Origin: Hydnum rufescens UP504
Taxonomy: Eukaryota; Basidiomycota; Agaricomycetes; Cantharellales; Hydnaceae
Assembly (NCBI GenBank): GCA_014904985.1
Contig: MU129120.1
Span: forward strand, 5,212-69,211
Reading direction: 5' to 3'
DNA: 64,000 nucleotides
Below, piece by piece: positions 58,017 through 64,000 of the stretch. Position 1 is the stretch's first letter. Every line of letters starts with the position of its first letter. The translations under genes were made by a program, and so were the position numbers. The notes beneath the pieces are model-generated. The model was not told the DNA's origin and did not search any database. It was given only the letters and a program-made list of their open reading frames with translations.

Positions 58017-59480
58017 ATGCAAAGTGCGAAACCCGATCCCGACCACACCTATGGTCCGTTACTGAGGTTTATACGGAGTTATGAATTACTTCAACTATAA
58101 ACCAATTGAACTTTTCTTCCCCCAGAGGTCTGGAGACTCGGGACGAATCTGCACAACTCAAAGCTCTGCAACTTTTAACCATCTCCCTCGGGTGAGCTTG
58201 CAACTTACGCACCCCGACTCTCGGCTCCATATTCAATATATTTGTATATACCGGCAGAGAGGAATCCACCGACCTCCAGAATCCTCAAATACAGCCCTTG
58301 TTGCCAGTTGTTGCGACTCTGCTGCAAAGTTCATCCCCCAAGGCCCGGGATGTCGCTGTCCAATTCCTAGAGGCCCTCTTATCTCGCCCAGAGTCCCGCA
58401 ACGCAGTCTGGGCCCAAGCAAGGATCATGAAGAGGTCGGTTCTTCGCACAGTTGCCGATGTTGCTCTATCTCAATTACTGGCAGTCTGATAGATATAGCA
58501 AAGTCAAATGTGTCGCCACAGATGAATTATCAAGTCGCGTTTTGCTTTTGGATCCTTTCCTTCGATCCCGAAATCGCCCGGGTGATAAGCAAGTACGTCT
58601 AGCGGGCCTCGCATTGGACGATCACTGATACCTCTCCATTCCAAGGAAATATGACATTGTGAATGTTCTGACAAAGGTCGCTAAAACTGCGGTCAAGGAA
58701 AAGGTTATTCGTGTCATTGTTGCCACATTTCGGGTACGGCATTTTCATTCTAGAACATGGCTTTCACCTAGACTGTGTGTGGGGTATTCAGAATCTGCTG
58801 GCCCACGCTCCACAAGAGAACTTGCCGTTTATGCTGGTCGCACAGCTCTTGCCGTTCATACGCAATCTCCTTTCGCGGAAATGGGCCGATGAGGAAATTC
58901 TTGAAGATCTACAATTTCTGCGAGACGAATTGACCAAAGGCTTTGAAAGTCTCTCGTGAGCCCGGGGTCTAGACAGCCGGTTCTTTTGATTTATTCCCCA
59001 TATTCTCTGCAGAACATACGACGAGTATGTATCTGAGCTAGCCTCGGGACATCTTTCCTGGTCTCCGGTGCATGAGTCCGAATCATTTTGGAGGGAGAAC
59101 GCCGCGAAGCTCAACGAGAATGATCACAAGCAACTTCGGTAGCTCTCCCCTTCATGGATCCTCCCTTCTATGATGTGCTTACACCATTATTTCAGTGTGC
59201 TGGTGCAACTCATTTTAGCCTCACAAGATCCTACGGTGCTGGCAGTAGCAGCCCACGATCTAGGAAAATATGTCAAATATTCTGAAAGCGGGAAAAGGTA
59301 AGGAGGTAATGGTGTTTGTTTAGTTGTGTTATTCACGCGTGAAGCGTTCTCAGGTTGATAACAGAGCTGGGTGGTAAGGCAAAGGTAATGGAGCTGATGG
59401 CACACGAAAACCCGGACGTGCGATTCCAGGCCCTTGTGACCGTTCAGCGACTAGTTTCCCATGCGTGGGCCGCACAATAG
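58017..59480 (+). CDS. VMA13: V-ATPase subunit H, lacking the N-terminal part
   Basis: Regulatory subunit of the V1 sector that couples and brakes the vacuolar proton pump. Open from [18 protein letters not shown] (58017), then [191 protein letters not shown], ending VSHAWAAQ at 59480. Introns are canonical and keep frame. Normal family members have roughly 110-130 more residues before PYGPLLRF (including SKPVPWEGY-type and DALADHDERIPLF-type segments); I find none upstream, where GOT1 starts instead. Either a truncation, a misassembly, or distant first exons. Confidence 0.85.
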
Positions 59481-60069
59481 TACAGTTTCACACCCGCCGA
59501 TGTCTCAAGTTTGTGGACATTGCCTTGGTTTTTCGTCTCTCACTTGTTCTAATGTTCTTGACTCTTGCCTCGCTCCTTCAGCAGTCATATCGGCTACGAA
59601 CGACCCAGAACGCAATGCATACAATGATCGATGTTTCTTTGCTTCGTCCCCTTACACTATGATAAATAATACACAGAAATATTTTATGGTTCCTTCAACG
59701 TCGTTAATTCCGTGGGTTCCAGAAATCCAACTGCGGAAGCGATCCTACTGCACGACCCATCCTCACCTTTCGCCTACCCAATATGGTGGCCAGTTGACAC
59801 CATTCATCCTGGGAGAAAAAAAAGGAAGTCCAGGGTCATATCATCCAGATACAATTGAAGGTGCAGAGTTCAACGAAAACACATAGCTGGCGAGCTCGAT
59901 GGGGAAAGAACATATCGCATGTAATTATCTCACCTGGTTGTCACTGGGTACCTTTGAAGAATCCAGGGCGCGGATTTCTGTGCTTTTCGATCGGGGATTC
60001 GCGCCAAATTCTTGTGACGCCCCAAAACTGGTGCAGTACTTTGGCCGGAGTGATCTGTGACGTGTTATA
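59481..60069. other. Spacer before TIR element
   Basis: Open frames of up to 141 codons on the plus strand lack any family features or intron support. No gene called. Confidence 0.4.
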
Positions 60070-61291
60070 CTATTAGTTATGGGGTACTTGCCGCGAAGTC
60101 AGAAAAAAAGCTCTTGCACAAGCTAGAGGGCTCAGATTGTGCTCAAACTTGGCAGAAAGATAGTAAATGATACTCTACACAGGCTCTAAAAATTAGGGAG
60201 GAATATATGCAGAATTGAGTGTGTTGGAAGGAATCCGCGTCAAGCAGTCATTTCGGCAATGGCAAGTTCGTGATATCGGGTAGTTGCCGCCATTCCTTCC
60301 CACCACTTGACACCAATAGAACCCCCGCCGTACCTTTATCTAGAGTATTTCTGAGCTCGGAGACATGAGCCAGAGGGGTGGTGGACCTAGATATATCACT
60401 ATCTGGTCTATCATGTATTGTGCTTGTCCACACTCAATATAAAATCCCATTGAGCTCATATGGCTCCCAGCCATTGAGGTCTTGGCCCCAATTGAGGCCA
60501 TTGATGAGGGAAGTGATAGGGGATTGATTATTTCTGGGATGGGATGGCAGGTGGCAGTAATTAGGCATGAGGTTGTTCTGGTGGCAAGCCCCTCACATGA
60601 TCCTTCGGACATTTACAACCCCAATTCACCTCCAGTATGACTGGTATTTCATTTATGACTTGCTAGAAGGGTAGTCCATAGCTCAAAGACAATATTTTCC
60701 CAGTGCAGTGGCTTGTTGACTTGCTAAAGCACTTCAAGTGATTCAAAACCATTAAATTCTCATCATTTTCAAGAATAATGTACTGTAAAGAAGTGACAAT
60801 TTCGTAATTTTTTGAGTTCTCTTTGCACAGAGCCCTAGGTATATGCTGCCTGCACCTAAGTGCCAGATATGGGCCGTGACGGACGAGAATTGAAGGGGCT
60901 AGAGGGGTCGCGCCAATTACCCGATCACGGCAACGAACCCCATAACTAATAGTATAGCTCTAATTCAGCTCCAAAGTCCCTGGAATTTTGTCGATGACTT
61001 GCTAGAGGTGTGCCCCATAGTTTAACAACAACATTTCCCCGATCCAAGGGCTCCTTGACTTGCTAAAGCAATTATAGTGGTTCAAAACCACCAAATTTTC
61101 ATCCGCTTCGAGGTTAATGTAATGGAAAGAAGCAACAATTCAATGATTTTTGGCACTCTTTTTGCGCAGAACCCTAGGTATATACCGCTTGCTCCTATGT
61201 ACGAAATATGGGCCGCAATGGGGGAGAATTGAAGGGGCTAGAGGGGTCGCGGCAAGTACCCGATCGCGGCAACGAACCCCATAACTAATAG
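60070..61291. mobile_element. Non-autonomous TIR element with duplicated 3' part
   Basis: Left end CTATTAGTTATGGGGT at 60070, preceded by TA; the inverse, ACCCCATAACTAATAG, ends at 60952 and again at 61291, each followed by TA. The 318 bp before 60952 are repeated at about 60970-61291 (shared TGACTTGCTAGA, CTTGACTTGCTAAAGCA, CCCTAGGTATAT, GAATTGAAGGGGCTAGAGGG). A TA target duplication and 16-bp terminal repeats fit a Tc1/mariner-type miniature element. No transposase is encoded. Confidence 0.65.
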
Positions 61292-61293
61292 TA

Positions 61294-62238
61294 GTGTTTT
61301 TTGTGACTTGTGACCAAACCTATGATCGAGGCGTGGCTCGAGAGTGCTAGTTTGCAGTCCCCGAGCAACTCAAGAGCGGGCTTTCTATTATACTTATGCG
61401 CAAACAATTCAATTTTCCTCGAGGCGACTTGACAGCGCTGTGCTGTGCCTTGTTCAGACCACCGCCATACTCACCGCCTTCATTTGCGACCGCTTTCCTT
61501 CGCCGAGCTTCTTGTCCAGCGGTCTTCACAGAGTCCTTTAATCCCATTATAGCATCCTATGGCCCAGTGACCGCCCCGAAGATTCCAGTGAAACCACAAT
61601 GTGGAGGATGAAAAATCCCCCCAGCAGGAATATCCTGATATATGGAGACACGCGCTTCTCGACTTTGACTCTTATTTAATGGCCTTGTCAGTTCATTATC
61701 GTCCTTTAGCACCAATATAGCCCTGGTCTTAAACCGGAAACAGGTCTTCCAAGTCAAGTCCCCCTCGCGTCCCGGTAGGTCGTTATTTTTCTCAATACAC
61801 ATGTTGTGCAGACCATATCAAGACGGTGAAATAAATATATGAAGGCGAGCCGGGAAAAGATTAATATCTGTCCAGTGAACCTCTCATTTACTCTGTCGAT
61901 GCAGGAATGCAGACAAACGTTTGTGATATATGCATGTTCTGGCCGTTGTGTCGTTTTCCATACTCCAGATTCACCTGGTCTTTGCAGGAGTCAAGGGATT
62001 GGAAGGATGCTGGAATCCAATGACTGCCCCTTTTCGTGCACCTTGGGTTTTTCCTTTACTTGCCTGGGTTCACAGCCCACAGGAGCGTCATTGCGACTTC
62101 TGTAACCTCTCCCTTCATTTACTCATCCCTAAATAGATGGCAAAGGCGTCGGATCTCCGAACAGCAAGGGGCTATGTAACTCATTCTTTCCCTGGTTGGC
62201 TTCTGAGCGAGGGATGATTCCCCGAAAAGGCAAAAGGC
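61294..62238. other. Spacer, nothing recognised
   Basis: Short open frames only (for example plus 61396-61611, plus 61930-62136); none has recognised motifs. Confidence 0.35.
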
Positions 62239-62514
62239 TCACCATCGTTGTTCTTGGTGAGAATGGCATCGGAAGACTTGAGGTGATGGCCGTGAGACCA
62301 TCTCGACGCACCTGAGTTCTGTGAATCGTTGACCGTGACGGGCGACGAAATCGCGAGGGTCTGGGCTTATGAGTCCCTTGATTGGTTTGAATTGATCAGC
62401 CGTGTTCAAAAAGGCATCATGCAAGCGCCCACGAAGAAGAGATAATTTCTGGTCTTCAAATGCCAAACGAAACCGATGGGGCTCGAATGGGGATGTGAAT
62501 ATCAACAAATCCAA
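62239..62514 (-). other. Fragment resembling an epoxide-hydrolase N-terminus
   Basis: Minus strand MDLLIFTSPFEPHRFRLAFE, then DQKLSLLRGRLHDAF, recalls the start of the epoxide hydrolase N-terminal domain (PFkxxxxDxxLxxLRxRL). No alpha/beta-hydrolase core follows. Weak; could be chance or a relic. Confidence 0.25.
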
Positions 62515-63010
62515 ATCTTAGTGATATCTTGGGAACAATCTCTCGAGGTAAGTTAAATCTTAGGCTTTATCTTTCTAAAGTCAAGGCCTAGGATTCCCTG
62601 ATGATTTGAGTAGGGTTGTTATGCGTGTCCTGCCAATGATTAGTCTGGACCCCTTTGAATAGTCTCAAGCTAGGAAACTGTATTGCTTACTAAGGCGCCA
62701 AATAAAATCACGTGATTTGAGAGGCTGAGAACATGTAAATGACTGGGATGAAGACCGAAAGTCTCGAATATTGGCCTACACTAAAAAATCCAGAGCTGGT
62801 TCTTTACCGCCATTTTTCTGTCTCTATGGTTCGATTGGGTTACCCGTGAGAATCAGGTGATTTATTCGGGACTGGCTGGTTCCTGCCTAGTTATGAAATT
62901 TCCCGATGCTCTCTGGTCTCGTGGTTTCGGCGCCCTCTCTCCACAAGTGAATATAAATTATCAATAATGAGCGCTCTGACTCTGTCGAATCCTCCGCATT
63001 TCTGATCGCA
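62515..63010. other. Spacer upstream of the last gene
   Basis: About 500 bp without a recognised feature; the 60 bp before ATG 63011 contain a TATAAATTA-like element near 62952. Confidence 0.35.
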
Positions 63011-63905
63011 ATGGCAAACGGGAACAGAACGACACCCACCGTTGACGCTCGCTCTTTTGTTGCTATGGCAAAATACAAGCGTCCACCCATCTCGTGGGTT
63101 CCAGAATTCTATGAGGAGATTACCTCTCTGAAGTCTCCGTAAGTCATCCTGTTGAATACGTGCAGCGGCATAATAACGGAGACTTTTGGCAGCCTGCGTG
63201 CATTTTTATCAGGGGATGTCCGAGACATCAAGTGCTGCAAAGACAGCGGGGGGGTTGGCATAGTCTTCATGTCCTTGCATTCCATGAAGCTGAATGAACT
63301 TCCAGTCCCACTATCTGCTCATGTGTGTCTACATGCAGAACCAGGGGGTGCCAATTGTCTGGTTGCGGACGGAGAAGCAGTTCAATGTGTCGGGTACAAT
63401 CCAATTCTCCACCGACCGCTCCAGGCTCGGGCAACCATACGACCATGACATCATGGCCATCACATTTGCTACCCTGGATTTTCGTCACGTCGCAGACCTT
63501 CTCAACAATGTAAGCACGACTAGGATTGGCTCTCTGTCGTATGCTAGCGTTGTCAGTGGAATGCTTCATGGATGCTTCGGGGGATCTTGGATCGAATGGC
63601 CTCGATCAAACTGGCTCAAGAACACCTTCGATTTTCTCGCAAGGGACGCGGCTGATATAGAAACTGTGCAGGGCAAATTTGCATTCCAGTACCCTGACGC
63701 AAAAAAGATCTCACTCATGGACCAGGAGACATGGAAAAACAAGGACTATTCTCTGTCCCAACCACCGAGCTCAAAACAGGATGATCGCAAGGGTGTTGAT
63801 TCAAACCTAGCAGGTACGAAAGAGAAAATAGCACAATTGGCTCACCACCGACCTTATCAGACGAACATCTCCAAGGACACCGCCCAATGCAGTCACCCAA
63901 TGTGA
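63011..63905 (+). CDS. Unidentified protein, at least two exons
   Basis: ATG 63011 opens MANGNRTTPTVDARSFVAMA, KYKRPPISWVPEFYEEITSL; a GTAAGT donor follows at about 63139. A long final exon begins near 63341 (after ACATGCAG): NQGVPIVWLRTEKQF, TIQFSTDRSRLGQPYDHDIM, AITFATLDFRHVADLLNN, SWIEWPRSNWLKNTFDFLAR, ending at 63905. The middle (63140-63340) contains a G7 run (63247-63253) and cannot be assigned. It could continue into the gap only through a further intron. No family recognised. Confidence 0.5.
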
Positions 63906-63934
63906 ATACTGCAGTCCCTGCTGTTGCGACTGAT

Positions 63935-64000
63935 NNNNNNNNNNNNNNNNNNNNNNNNNNNNNNNNNNNNNNNNNNNNNNNNNNNNNNNNNNNNNNNNNN
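63935..64000. other. Assembly gap (N)
   Basis: All bases from 63935 to the end are N; the window ends at a scaffold gap or contig edge. Confidence 0.99.

Noticed and set aside
59461..59886. 141-codon plus-strand frame directly after VMA13
   Set aside because: Overlaps the end of VMA13 in another frame and has no recognisable features.
1..63934. tRNA, rRNA or CRISPR arrays
   Set aside because: I saw no convincing tRNA B-box contexts, no rRNA segments and no spaced repeats of CRISPR type; CRISPR is not expected in a fungus.

Overview
The window is nuclear DNA of a filamentous basidiomycete, most likely an Agaricomycete. Nearly every gene is cut by many short introns (about 47-80 bp, GTRNGT...YAG, often with a CTRAY branch motif). 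The gene content is typical of mushroom-forming fungi: CYP63-like P450s, expanded TPR and NFX1 zinc-finger families, and an MLKL-like cell-death domain. The last 66 bases are an assembly gap (N). I had no search tools, so all names rest on recognised motifs and hand-reconstructed splicing.

Layout. 0-10 kb is a mosaic of decayed duplicated blocks. It holds two broken NFX1/ZNFX1-type helicase-zinc-finger copies, two broken stomatin-like copies, two copies of a small secreted-peptide gene, a 325-bp direct repeat and a TPR fragment. One small intact three-exon secreted-protein gene (8.0 kb) lies among them behind a TATA box and a 14-bp minisatellite. 10.7-14.5 kb carries two intact housekeeping genes tail to tail: PEX5 (9 exons, 678 aa) and the proteasome assembly chaperone PSMG2/PAC2 (5 exons, 248 aa). 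14.6-17 kb is repeat-rich, with a hAT remnant. 17.2-31.7 kb carries three related P450 genes. The second and third are inverted copies, about 2.6 kb each, flanking an RNF216-like RBR ubiquitin ligase. 32-38 kb carries a kelch-type membrane protein and an intact UNC93-like MFS protein. 38.5-46 kb is a TPR/NLR-like family cluster, including an MLKL/HeLo-like N-terminal exon, with an intact ATG8 gene embedded in it. 48.6-59.5 kb is gene-dense: a six-BRCT Rtt107/Brc1-type protein, a C2-domain protein, GOT1, and a V-ATPase subunit H gene that lacks its N-terminal part. 60.07-61.29 kb is a TA-flanked element with terminal inverted repeats. The end holds one unidentified gene.

Together the conserved genes cover organelle biogenesis and membrane traffic (PEX5, GOT1, VMA13, ATG8), protein quality control (PSMG2, RBR ligase) and genome maintenance (Brc1-like). 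They alternate with fast-turnover accessory blocks that have been copied, inverted and broken.

Caution: several conserved genes (GOT1, Brc1-like, RBR, possibly kelch) differ from an open frame by exactly one base in a homopolymer run. That looks more like sequencing error than decay, so single-base 'pseudogene' calls here should be treated carefully. P450 copies 1 and 3 carry additional lesions that are not of this type.
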